Shown here piece after piece: positions 1 through 9,242 of a DNA stretch of 33,517 nucleotides. The translations under genes and the position numbers were made by a program. The stretch comes from Gnetum montanum (taxonomy: Eukaryota; Streptophyta; Gnetopsida; Gnetales; Gnetaceae): NCBI GenBank assembly GCA_015680685.1, contig MNCI01003017.1:946-34462 (forward strand). Reading direction: 5' to 3'. Numbering within the stretch: the stretch's first letter is position 1; each line of letters starts with the position of its first letter. The notes under the pieces were generated by a model. It was not told the origin of the DNA and ran no database searches. It saw nothing but the letters and a program-made list of their open reading frames with translations.

Positions 1-163
1 CGTACACAACTTGGGTTCAGGTTACAAGCTGCTCGAATAAAGAGCCGTTCACTCTAGGACTCCTACTGCGGGCACATGGGGAAAAATTCTAACTCTGGAG
101 TGATCAATCTGCTAGAGCTTCGCTACACTAGCCAGGATTGGGAAATGAAGGGAGTGCTGCCTC

Positions 164-172
164 TTATTTATA
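164..172 (-). promoter_or_regulatory. TATA box of the LTR fragment
   Basis: TATAAATAA on the minus strand, in the same context (TATAAATAAGAGGCA) as the copies at 8374 and 31869. Conservation between LTR copies in both orientations supports a core promoter. Transcription would run leftward. Confidence 0.75.
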
Positions 173-188
173 GATATGGCGTCGGGAT

Positions 189-233
189 GCGATATCACGT
201 ACGCGATATCGCAAGGTAAGACGCGATATCGCG
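189..233. promoter_or_regulatory. GATATC palindrome cluster, 3 units
   Basis: Three units lie just upstream (minus-strand sense) of the TATA box: GCGATATCAC at 189-198, GCGATATCGC at 203-212, and the perfect 12-base palindrome CGCGATATCGCG at 222-233. The same motif occurs at the same place in other copies of this LTR family, so it is a family trait. A role as a binding site is inferred. Confidence 0.7.
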
Positions 234-258
234 GCCCAGTGCAAGTCGCATCTCATCA

Positions 259-632
259 CTAATTTTACATCTCAAAGAAAAGAAAAAGAGCAATTACATT
301 CCATTACTACAAGGAGTGAAAAAACAATTGAACCTAAACCCCAAAAGAAAGTTAGATTCCAAGAGGTAGAAACACAAGTGGAAACAAAACCACAAGTAGT
401 CAATGAGAAAGATCAACCAACTAGGGAAAAAGAATAACCATTACTCTCTAGATGACCAATTTTACCTCCTTTCCCTAAATGATTATAAAAAAACTTCACA
501 GCCAAAGCACATCTTGAAAAAATGTTTAGTGAATTATGCTTACATATTCCTCTAGAACAAGCAGTAAAAGACACACTGTTCTATGCCAAATACTTAAGGG
601 AATTATGCACTAGAATAAGAAAAAGAAAAAAC
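259..632 (+). pseudogene. gag: gag C-terminal / gag-pol linker relic (element 1)
   Basis: In frame 3 the relic reads SITTRSEKTIEPKPQKK from 300, matching the ITxRSGK motif of the Athila gag-pol linker, then a stretch poor in hydrophobic residues. A short out-of-frame segment follows, then from about 522 a helical segment ending YAKYLREL, the counterpart of the YAKFLKD segment ahead of the Athila protease. Stops interrupt it near 435-460 and the frame changes in an A-rich run near 620-632. The nucleocapsid knuckle and capsid domain are missing, probably removed with the 5' part of the element. Confidence 0.7.
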
Positions 633-990
633 TCCTAAACAAGTTTACTTAGTTGTTAACCTTTCTCAACTTATACAAAGACATGAAATTTCTAAATATC
701 ATGATCCTAGAGTTCCTACCATTCCAATCAAGGTAAATGGACAAGAAATTAGGAATGCCCTATTGGATTTAGAAGCTAGTATTAATATTATGCCTCTTGT
801 CCTAGAAGTGAAAGATCTTGATTGTTTCCCCATTATATTAGGTAGACCTTGGTTAGTAATAGCTGATGTGGTAATTAATTGTAGATCTGGCCAACTTCAA
901 GTCTCATTTGCAAATCTCACTTTTACACTAAATATATATGATAAGGTAAAAGAAGATCATTTAAATATAGACTTGAAGGAGGCAAGAATG
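625..990 (+). pseudogene. Retropepsin-like protease relic, internally deleted (element 1)
   Basis: The frame is open from about 625. It contains the substrate-side strand PIKVNGQEIRNALLDLEAS, where DLEAS replaces the catalytic D-[ST]-G-[AS] signature; the Asp remains but the Gly is now Glu. The C-terminal signature IILGRPWL follows after only about 18 residues. In relatives such as element 3 these two signatures are about 70 residues apart, so the flap and middle strands have been deleted. An aspartic protease of this family would cleave the Gag-Pol precursor; this copy could not. The apparent start at 763 is TTG, not a real initiation site, because the frame simply continues from upstream. 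Confidence 0.75.
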
Positions 991-2145
991 CTCTACACTC
1001 TACCCACTTCAACAACGTCACAGGATAGGAAAACCTTAGTGTTAAATAATTTTGAGAAAGGACCTTTAGACCCCTCAACTAAGAAACAACAAGATCTCCT
1101 TGATCAAATTCTAAATCTAGGATCAGGAAATATTGGAGAAATAATTCAACCAAAAAATAAATATCCTTTGGATCTTAAAAAATTACCTAATACACTTAAG
1201 TATATTTTTCTAGATCAAAATAAGCCCTTAACAATAAACTTACAACTTACCAATGAGCAAGAAAACAAACTATTAGAAACCTTGCATAGTTTATCTGAGG
1301 CATTTGCATGGAATTATGAGGACCTTCATTAAGGAATCTCACCCAACATTTGCCAGCATCATATTTATCTAGAAGACAATGTCAAACCAGTAAGAATTCC
1401 CCCAAGACAAATTAATCCAGCCTTAAAACAAATAGTTAAGGAAAAAATTTTAAAACTTTGGAAAGAAGAAATCATTTATCCAATAGTAGATAGTGAATGG
1501 GTAAGCCCCATTTCTATAGTCCCATAAAAAGTTGAAAAATGGAGAGTTTGTATAGAGTATAAAAGACTAAACCAAAACACAAGAAAGAACCATTTTCCAT
1601 TACCATACATAGATCATATTCTAGAAAAACTAGGACATGAATACTACTATTTTTTGGATGGATTTAGTGGTTATAATCAAGTAGCTATTTCCCCTAAAGA
1701 CCAACATAAAACAACCTTTACATGTCCTTATGGAACTTTCGCTTATAGACGAATGCATTTTGTCCTTTGTAATGCACCAGCCACTTTTCAAAGAGCCATG
1801 ATCTCAATATTTTCAAATATGTTATAAGATTATGTCAAAGTCTTTATGGATGATTTTTCAGTTTATGGGGACACTTATGATGAAACTTTACAACATCTTG
1901 AACATGTCTTAGATAGATGTATAGATAAAAACTTAAAACTAAGTTGGGAAAAGAGTCACTTAATGGCTACAAGTGATGTAGTATTAGGACATGTTATCTC
2001 TAAAGAAGGGATAAGAATGGATGATGAGAAAATAAGAGTCATATCTACACTTTTAGCTCCAACCAATTTAAAGACTCTTCGTTCCTTTCTAGGATGTGTT
2101 GGATACCATAGAATATTTATCAAAGACTTCTCAAAAATTACTTAA
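991..2145 (+). pseudogene. pol: Reverse transcriptase relic (element 1)
   Basis: One reading frame (frame 1) carries the linker to RT and RT itself as far as 2145. It is broken only by TAA stops at 1330, 1525 and 1825. Recognisable blocks are the linker AFAWNYEDLH...ISPNICQHHI, the fingers WVSPISIVP and KWRVCIEYKRLNQNT, palm YYYFLDGFSGYNQV, TFAYRRMHFVLCNAPATFQ, the catalytic FMDDF at about 1843-1857, and the thumb RSFLGCVGYHR. The catalytic Asp pair is retained. RT would copy the element RNA into cDNA in the cytoplasmic particle. The frame breaks after 2145. Confidence 0.92.
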
Positions 2146-2179
2146 CCATCTATATGCTCTTAGAAAAGGATGTTTCATT

Positions 2180-2642
2180 TGTTTGGACCAATGACTATCA
2201 CGAAATATTTTTGGAACTAAAAAAATGAGTAACCACAGCCATATATTAAATGCACCTAATTGGGATTACCCAGTCGATTTAATGTGTAACACTAGTGGGG
2301 GTATTTTTGGGACAATACATTGATAATAAACCAATACTGATTTATTACGTGTCCAAAAATCTAGACCAAGCCCAAGTAAATTATACAACTATAGAAAAAG
2401 AACTATTAGCTATAGTATATGCTCTAGATAAATTTAGACATTATTTAATTGGATATAAAACAAGAGTATATACTGATCATTCAGCCATTAAATTCTTAGC
2501 TACTAAAAAAATAGAAAATGTAAGAATAATGGGATGGTGCTTATTACTCCAAGAATTTGACTTAGCTATTCTAGATAAAAGAGGTAGGGAAAATGTAGTA
2601 GTAGATAATCTTTCCAAGCTAGATACTCTTGATGAGAACTGA
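2180..2642 (+). pseudogene. pol: RNase H domain relic (element 1)
   Basis: In frame 3 the protein from 2295 matches the gypsy RNase H domain, with IYYVSKNLDQAQVNYTTIE, EKELLAIVYALDKFRHYL and the TDHSAIKFL block. The first catalytic Asp (usually in a DAS motif just before 2295) is not seen, because the segment 2146-2294 is frameshifted and degraded. The end shows ENVVVDNLSKL, equivalent to the ENVVADHLSRL that closes this domain in related elements. Confidence 0.88.
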
Positions 2643-4075
2643 ACACAAGGAATTTTCATGATGAATTTCCTAATGAACAAATTTTTTCTACAAAGAAGAA
2701 TCTTTGGTTTGCTAATATAGCCAAATATCTAGCTACTATGAAAATTCCTACCAAATGGACCAACAAAAAAAAATCTTTCTTATGTAGCATATTTAGATAC
2801 ATCTGGAGTAGTCCATACCTCTATAAAATATGTAAAGATAACATAGCAAGAAGATGTGTGGCTGAAAATGAACAACAAGAAATTTTACAAATGTGTCATG
2901 ATGATTTAGGAGGAGGCCACTTTGATAGGAAACATGCTGCTATCAAAATCCTTCAAAGTGGATTTTATTGGCCCCCCATTTTTAAAGATGCACATAAGTA
3001 TGTGCAAGAGTGTGATAAATGTCAACAAATGGGGGCCATAACAAAAAGACATGAAATTCTCTTAAAACCTATTTTAATAACAGAATTATTCAATGTGTGG
3101 GGTATATACTTTTTAAGACCATTTCCACTATCTAATGGATGTCAATACAGTTTGGTTTGTATTGACTATGTTACCAAATGGGTAGAAGAAAAAGCCACCC
3201 CAACAAATGATGTAAAGGTAGTTGTAGCATTCCTTAGGAAAAATATTTTAACACACTTTAGAACTCCGCAGGTGATCATTAATGATCAAGGAATCCACTT
3301 TGTCAATAAAATCATGGAATTCTTGTGGTATCCAACATAAGATAGCTACTGCCTATCATCCACAAACAAATGGCCAAGTAGAGAATTCCAATAGAATTAT
3401 CTTAAATATATTAACAAAAATTGTATGTACCAAAGGGAAGGATTAGTCTAAAAAACTACAAAATGCACTATGAACTTATAAAATTACTTATAAACCAGGT
3501 TTAGAATATTCACCTTATCAACTAGTTTATGGTAAGTTATGTTTATTACCAGTCAAACTAAAATATAAATCTTTACAATTAGCCCAACAGCTTAATTTTG
3601 ATGAAGACATGAACCAAGCCTCTAGAATTAATCTACTTCATGAACTTGACAAAATGAGGCTACATGCTTTGAACAAGCAAGAATTGTAAAAAGACAAATG
3701 AAAACATTACACAATAAGAGTGTCTTTAAAAACCAATTTTCCATAAGTGATAAAGTTTTACTTTACAATATGAAAGTACATAAATTTCTAGGGAAATTAA
3801 CGACTAGGTGGGAAGGCCCTTATTTAGTTATTCAACCCCATGATAATGGAAGTGTCCTCATATCACCTATTGATGATTCCTCAACAACGTTCCTAGTTAA
3901 TGGTCAAAGACTTAAGTTATATCATCAAAACCACATTGAGGAACCTAGAGAATATGAATTAATAAAGCTAAGCGATCCAACTTATCCCACTATAGATAAA
4001 CTACATGAAAATCGTTCATTAGAAATCCTAGATTTTAAATATATCCCTAAACTAGACTCTTTCTTCCTCAAATAG
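2643..4075 (+). pseudogene. pol: Integrase relic (element 1)
   Basis: The zinc-binding domain has the pattern H...H...C..C (HDDLGGGHFDRKH, then CDKCQ) in the frame 2738-3340. In the catalytic core the first Asp is lost: WGIYF stands where WGIDF is usual. The second Asp survives in INDQGIHF. The frame shifts near 3327, after which [11 protein letters not shown] gives the catalytic Glu, followed by a segment with stops. The C-terminal part (3698-4075) contains VLLYNMKVHKFLGKLTTRW and FLVNGQRLKLY, typical of the Athila integrase tail, and ends in TAG. No chromodomain is seen. Confidence 0.9.
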
Positions 4076-6290
4076 AAAAATACTTTTAGTCTACAACTTT
4101 TACCTTGAAAAATGTAGAGGGCATTAGGACATTCTATTGTACATTGGGACTATAAAGAATTTGGTAGCATCATGTCTAAAATGCAAGGGAGAAGAACAAC
4201 TGAAATAGGTAGATTTAAACTCAAAATCCAACTAAGGGTGAGCCTTAGACTAATAAATGTCTTATACATAATAAATTTTATTATTTTAAAATAATCTTCT
4301 TTAAACACATTTTTCATAAGTTAAGGTAACTACATAGCTTAGTTTAGGGTAATGCTTCTTGGTGTTTGGTTTCTATTAAATGCTTACTTGGATGAGTCAC
4401 TAAGGTGGAAAGGGTGTGTTATATTGGACCTAGCTTCTTTAGCAGTAAAAGGCATCTATCTATATTAAGCCATATGAGCAACCCTTACAAAATGAAATTG
4501 GCCCCTACAAGAACCTCATGATTGAAGCTGGTCAGATATTAAATTTCTTGTGAGAATAAAAAGAAGAAAAAATGATGACAAAGAAAAAAATTTGATGAAA
4601 GAAAAATAACAAAAAAAGATTGCAAATAAACAAGATAAAATGCAAGAAATGAAAAAAAGAAAGAAAAACAAAAATGATCCCACAAGAACCTTCAATTATG
4701 AGCTGGGCCCCACTCCCACAAGAACCTTACATATATTGTACATACATACATATATACATTATATTGTACATTATCCATATATTTTATGTATAATTATGCA
4801 CCTCTGCATTCATAGCTACAAATTCCTACCCATCTCAAAGGTCGTAGACTGGATAGGCAAATCCAAAAGGCTTTGGTCAAGACAATCAAGAAAAGGAAGT
4901 AGAGATTACTCCGGGAGGATAGAATCTCAGAATATTGTGATGATTTACTTTGCATCATGATGAACACTTGTGCTAGAAATGAATATTTGAATAAAGGAAC
5001 CACACAGTGCAAAATGCAAATAGAAAATGACACTACTGGAGATTGTTTTGGGGTGGTGAAACCTAAGAGTAATAGAGTTCTATGAGATTAGTGAGGATCA
5101 TAGTAGAGATAAACCATAGAAATGGCTTAGCAACACTAGATTAGTGACTACACGGGTGCACATATTAAAACTAGAACATTAACCCTAACTTGGATGGTAT
5201 CAACACAAATGATGTAGATTGCTCCATGTGGAGAATGATGAAGCCAATTTGTGTTACCAACACAATAGTTGTAGGGCCATCCACTGGTATGGCCATGTGG
5301 CTATCATAATCCATCATTTGGGAAGGGCATATCTTCAACAAAAAAATGACAGCATATCAGAGGTTGTGAACAAAAAGGTGCACCTATGGATTTCTACAGC
5401 TACAAATTCATAGCAGCATTGGTCATCAACAACATCAATATAGAGGATGAACATGTGGAGTGTCATCAATTCTTATTTTACTACTCCAACCCAACCTTAT
5501 GCCAAATCCAAGATATCAAAGATGTTAAACTTGGCAATTATGCCAATTTGTATAGATTAGATTATATCCAACCTATTATTAAAATAGTTATTTTTAACAT
5601 TTGTGAAGCATAAATAAGACTTCAAATTGTAACATGGGGGACATGGATTATGCATACACATTTAAATTTTTTTTATTTTTTAGCAAATAGAAGAGGAGTT
5701 AATACCAATGAATTTCACATCAAATTGGAATTAATTGTTCTTGTGGTTATTATTGAAGATCTGTTGAGCTTTGCAACAATTCTTGGAGTCCATCATTTGA
5801 TAATCAAAATTGTTACATGGTGAAACCAACAAGGTAGAATTGTAATTTAGGCAAGTCTCCATTGTGATCTGCAATTATTATTTATAATTTCAATTTAATT
5901 TAATTATTAATTTTTAGTCTTGAACTTAATGTTAAAAGTTAGGATGAAAATTTATGATTATACTTATGAGTGATAGGAATAAGTGTGGAATTTAATTAGA
6001 TTCAATTCTAATTATTTATTATCTTAATGATTTCTTTGACTTTTTAACTGTTCCTCCATGGACACAACTTGTGGGTCAATCACAGATGAGGTGATAATCT
6101 CTACAACAAAATAAAGAAAAATAAATTTTAAAGGTATCCAACACCAAATTTTTCCTGGCTCGTCACTGCTCTAGTTGTCAATCCCATAGATGTCCTGCCT
6201 CAATGTGATGGTAATCCCTAGTGTTATCATCTTTCACAATATACTCCCCATGGTGGTCTTAAAGACCACATCGTGTAAGCATTTGATAGA
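4076..6290. other. Unassigned stretch, AT-rich, no recognised gene
   Basis: After the element 1 integrase I find no convincing coding region. The motif CC(C/T)ACAAGAACC recurs near 4502, 4679 and 4716. The longest reading frames (4640-4960, 5219-5413, 5386-5613) match no family I know; the last encodes a 75-residue protein of ordinary composition. The left part could be the 3' untranslated or env-like region of element 1, and the right part the internal region of minus-strand element 2, but neither can be shown here. Confidence 0.4.
4555..4680. repeat. A-rich low-complexity tract
   Basis: The tract is dominated by A and G on the plus strand, with repeated AAGAAAAA, GAAAAA and AAAAAGA units. 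It accounts for the lysine-rich start of the frame at 4640, which is therefore unlikely to be a real protein. Confidence 0.7.
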
Positions 6291-6416
6291 GCATTGCAGG
6301 ATCAGCATGATTGGGGCTCAACACAATGTTCATTCCAATGGATATACTCTAAGGTTCATTCCAAAGATTTAAATGTGTTCACTAGGTCCTAGATAGTGCA
6401 CGAAACAACAAAAAGA
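6290..6416 (-). other. 5' leader of element 2
   Basis: Read on the minus strand immediately after the primer site, the sequence resembles the leader of element 3 (9118-9241). Examples are TTGTTTCGTGCACTATCTAGGACCTAG against TTGTTTGTGCACTGTGTAGAACATAG, and GGAATGAACCTTAGAG against GGAATGAACCCTTAGGG. The match fades around 6300, and no gag could be recognised further left. Confidence 0.6.
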
Positions 6417-6434
6417 TCCTCGACAATGGTACCA
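6417..6434 (-). other. Primer-binding site of element 2 (tRNA-Asp type, decayed)
   Basis: The minus strand reads TGGTACCATTGTCGAGGA, 13 of 18 bases identical to the Athila primer site TGGCGCCGTTGCCGGGGA, which is complementary to the 3' end of plant tRNA-Asp. It lies one base from the end of the adjoining LTR. Its position shows that the LTR to its right is a 5' LTR read leftward. Confidence 0.75.
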
Positions 6435-6435
6435 A

Positions 6436-7266
6436 TGATGAGTGGCGAGGTATCCCTATGCCCAACCATATAAATCACTAAGGTGTTACGTGTGATCTAG
6501 TGGAATTCCATGGACCTATAGTTATCTAGTACACTAGCTCTTCTAGGAAGTGAAATGGGCATTGAGAATGTTCATTGTCTTTCGAACTACACTTGTCAGG
6601 TTCAAGGGTATGGTTTAAGTGTAATTGAGGTATATGATTTTTCTTATTTTATATTTTATAGATTTGATCACCTACAACAAGAATGAAGAGTAAAGTAATT
6701 TAAAATCTAATTTGTTATTGCCTATCTAGCCTAACACCAGAAACTACCCCACTTTCCTAAACACATATAGCACTACTAGGCTACCAAACATTAAGCATTG
6801 TTGGGTTACCAAATACTATATGAATGCTCGAAGTGGTCGTGCTCATGTTCATTAACAACTAAAAATAAATTGCTTAACTCAAATGCATTAAAGTAAAGTG
6901 CATAAAAATAAAATGTAATAAAGAAAATATTAATCTATACTCGGTGCTACAAGGACTGTCAAAAGAGTTCATTTTATTCCCATCACACTGCTATGCTTAG
7001 GTACATTAGTGCTTGAACAAAGAACTGTACACACTTAAACTCCTTCTACAGGCACTTAGAAAGTATTCTAACTTTGAGGAAAAGAAACAAAAAAATCTTT
7101 GCTACTCTGACAAGAAAATGACCAAAAACAGATTCCAAAAACTAGAGCCTAGGTGCAGTATTTATAGCCTTGGGGTATACACCCCAATGTCGCATATGCA
7201 ACATCATAGCTAGATCCCAAAATCTCATAAGCGACATCATGGTAGACAACAAAATGTGATTCATCA
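6436..7266 (-). repeat. 5' LTR of element 2, TGATGAG family
   Basis: On the plus strand it starts TGATGAGTGGCGAGGTA and ends TCATCA, which is the family LTR in reverse. It is aligned with 31136-31972 over its whole length but is clearly more diverged. A TATA-like TATAAATA lies at 7159-7166 (minus). The GATATC palindromes are decayed to forms such as GCGACATC. It is an old copy of 831 bp, followed on the right by unrelated AT-rich DNA. Confidence 0.88.
7159..7166 (-). promoter_or_regulatory. TATA box relic in the element 2 LTR
   Basis: TATAAATA on the minus strand, in the position of the TATA box in the other family LTRs. The downstream AAGAGG context is not kept. Confidence 0.5.
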
Positions 7267-8338
7267 ATTATCAAAGCTTTAATTCTTAAAGGTTCTACAA
7301 TCATACCTTACTCTCTAGCATAGAATAAGCTATAAATTACTTAAGTTGAAACATGATAAAAAATTGGCCTAGAAAGATACAAGAATAATTCAACTTCTTT
7401 TTACTAAATAATTGTCTCAATGAACTATCACCTAGGTAAATGTTCAAAGGGTTGATAGGTTGAACACATATTTTTCATGTGATGGTACATATCCAACCTT
7501 TTCATAGTCACAAAAATGTTATTAAAAAAGCTTTAACACCATCCTAAGTATATATAGAATACTCAAAATATTATTTATGAAACTATCTTATAAAAAAAGA
7601 TTGATATAGCATCTTAGATGAACATAATAATTTATTGTAGCAAACCTACTTTCATTGCACAACTCTAATATCCAAGCAAGAGAGAAATGCATGCAAAAAA
7701 TCACATATCTAAGAATACTTATCAAACCTTTACCTTTAATACTAACTTATAACATCCCACTAACTAGGCTTAGGCTAGAAATGTATTACTTAGATAAAGA
7801 TCAAAATATGTAGAAAAAAATCAATGCCTAATAAAAATTTAATGGATATCAAGAAAATTGAATAGATATTGTAGTAGGCATCCATAACAATAAGCTCAAA
7901 GGGGCAAAAAAATTATAGCAAAAGATACAATGTTATAAAGAATATAGTGACAATAGCCCCATGCATATAAAACCTAGCCTATATACCAAGAAAAATAAGA
8001 CAAAGCCTTATTTTATAAGCTAAAAATTACATTAATAAATACCAAAAAAATTTCAATGGAAATAAATACAAAAATTACTAAGAAATTCCATAATATCAAA
8101 TGAAATTAAAGACACATTAGGCTCTAACATTAGCCAAATCTACCAACCAACAAATTAAAACCTACCAACACTACATAATAAATGTTTGGAACCAACTTAG
8201 GCTTGTACCAAAGACAAACATAATATAAATATAATCCTTAAAGAAAATACATTATTCATAAATTCAATTGAACATTACAACCTAGCATCAATTAACTAAA
8301 AAACAAATAGAAACATAATAGTAAACTAATAATGTTAT
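7267..8338. other. Unassigned AT-rich spacer between two divergent LTRs
   Basis: No reading frame of interest, no repeat of the LTR family and no recognised motif were found. The composition is strongly A-rich on the plus strand. It separates the minus-strand LTR ending at 7266 from the plus-strand LTR starting at 8339 and is probably older target DNA. Confidence 0.5.
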
Positions 8339-8347
8339 TGATGAACT

Positions 8348-8358
8348 GCGATATCGCG
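8348..8358. promoter_or_regulatory. GCGATATCGCG palindrome in U3
   Basis: A single unit of the family motif, 16 bp upstream of the TATA box. Other copies of the LTR have three or four units here. Confidence 0.65.
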
Positions 8359-8373
8359 TCCTACCTCATCTTC

Positions 8374-8382
8374 TATAAATAA
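8374..8382 (+). promoter_or_regulatory. TATA box of the element 3 LTR
   Basis: TATAAATAA in the conserved context CTATAAATAAGAGGCA. It would direct transcription starting around 8400-8410. Confidence 0.75.
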
Positions 8383-8549
8383 GAGGCAACGACCTTGGTT
8401 AAAGATAGTTAGATTTAGACCCTTAGCCAGACTTTTGCAGTTTTGTCATTCCAGAGTTAGAATTATTTCTATGTGCCTGTAGTAGGAGTCATAAAGTGAA
8501 CGGATCTTTATTCGAGCAATTTGTACCTGAGCACAATTTTTTGTATGGC

Positions 8550-8555
8550 AATAAA
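8550..8555 (+). terminator. Polyadenylation signal in the LTR R region
   Basis: AATAAA within GGCAATAAAGATGAACTT. The same GCAATAAAGACGAACTT is found in the LTR of element 6, so it is a conserved LTR signal. Confidence 0.6.
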
Positions 8556-9099
8556 GATGAACTTTATGATAAACCTTGCAACATACTAATTAAGCTAATT
8601 AGTAATTAATGATTGTTTAATGCTTTCCTAGTTAATTAATATCTCTCTCAACCTTCAACCCCCTTAGTTAAATACACTCAGTACGACTAATTCGAGCATG
8701 TGTATAGCACTTGGTAAGCCAGTAATGATTAGCGTTTAGTAATCCTAGCAGCATTGCACTAGTTTAGGATGTGTACGACAAGTGGGAACGAATACTGGTG
8801 TTAGGAACATTTAGAAACTAGTTAATGAATAGTTAATGTAAGTTAGCCACTTAGTTCTCTCTCCCTCTCCTTTATTAGCAGAAGACATAAAAAATACAAA
8901 AGCTATAAAAATCATATACCTCAAGCTTACTTAACCATACAACCGTGACAATACAATTAAGTTTGGGAAGACAATGATTGATTAACCTTGAGTGTTCCAT
9001 TAAGACGCATAAGCACTTAGTCCTTGGAGTTCAACCAAGTCGTGCGTGAAACACTCGTATTCATATGATTGAGTGTAGGGGTACCTCGCCACTCATCAT

Positions 9100-9117
9100 T
9101 GGCACCATTGCCAAGGA
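9100..9117 (+). other. Primer-binding site of element 3 (tRNA-Asp type)
   Basis: TGGCACCATTGCCAAGGA, 14 of 18 bases identical to the Athila primer site TGGCGCCGTTGCCGGGGA, complementary to the 3' end of plant tRNA-Asp. All four differences are G to A. It lies one base after the LTR end, as expected for minus-strand cDNA priming. Confidence 0.88.
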
Positions 9118-9242
9118 CTTAGTTGTTTGTGCACTGTGTAGAACATAGGAAATCATTCATATCATTGGAATGTTAGAATGAACCCTTAGGGTTAATCAAA
9201 GAAAGACAAGACAATAGTACATCGCACACCGAACAAGACAAG

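Larger units (their letters stand above)
1..258 (-). repeat. LTR fragment, TGATGAG family, cut by the window edge
   Basis: The stretch is very similar (about 90% by eye) to 31715-31972, the U3/R part of the complete LTR at 31136-31972. Read on the minus strand it begins TGATGAG at 258 and runs out of the window at 1. It carries a TATA box and three GATATC palindromes. There is no purine tract to the right of 258, so 258 looks like an outer boundary against element 1, not an internal one. It is therefore either a solo LTR or the 5' LTR of a minus-strand element lying to the left. The first five flanking bases, CTAAT (259-263), would be the target-site duplication; the partner is outside the window. 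Confidence 0.9.
259..4075 (+). mobile_element. Element 1: Athila-type Ty3/gypsy gag-pol relic
   Basis: Protein relics lie in the Ty3/gypsy order: gag C-terminal linker, protease, RT, RNase H, integrase. Athila-lineage hallmarks are the ITTRS motif in the linker, an ILGRPWL protease C-terminus, and the integrase tail TTRWEGPYLV...NGQRLK. The 5' part (LTR, leader and most of gag) is absent: the relic begins directly at the LTR fragment ending at 258. No 3' LTR was recognised after 4075. Many stops and several frameshifts make it non-functional and old. Confidence 0.88.
8339..9098 (+). repeat. 5' LTR of element 3
   Basis: It starts TGATGAAC (the family TGATGAG with one change) and ends CCACTCATCA at 9098, one base before the primer site. 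At 760 bp it is the shortest complete copy of the family here. The U3 is very short: the TATA box is only about 35 bp from the 5' end. A polyadenylation signal follows at 8550, leaving an unusually long U5 of about 530 bp. Confidence 0.93.

Noticed and set aside
189-233. Repeated GATATC units as a CRISPR-like array
   Set aside because: Only one to four short palindromes with irregular spacing inside a plant LTR; no direct repeats of CRISPR length and no cas genes.
4640-4960. Frame of 106 codons as an env-like gene
   Set aside because: Its start is an A-rich tract giving Lys runs, followed by TA-rich sequence; no signal peptide, membrane segment or family motif.
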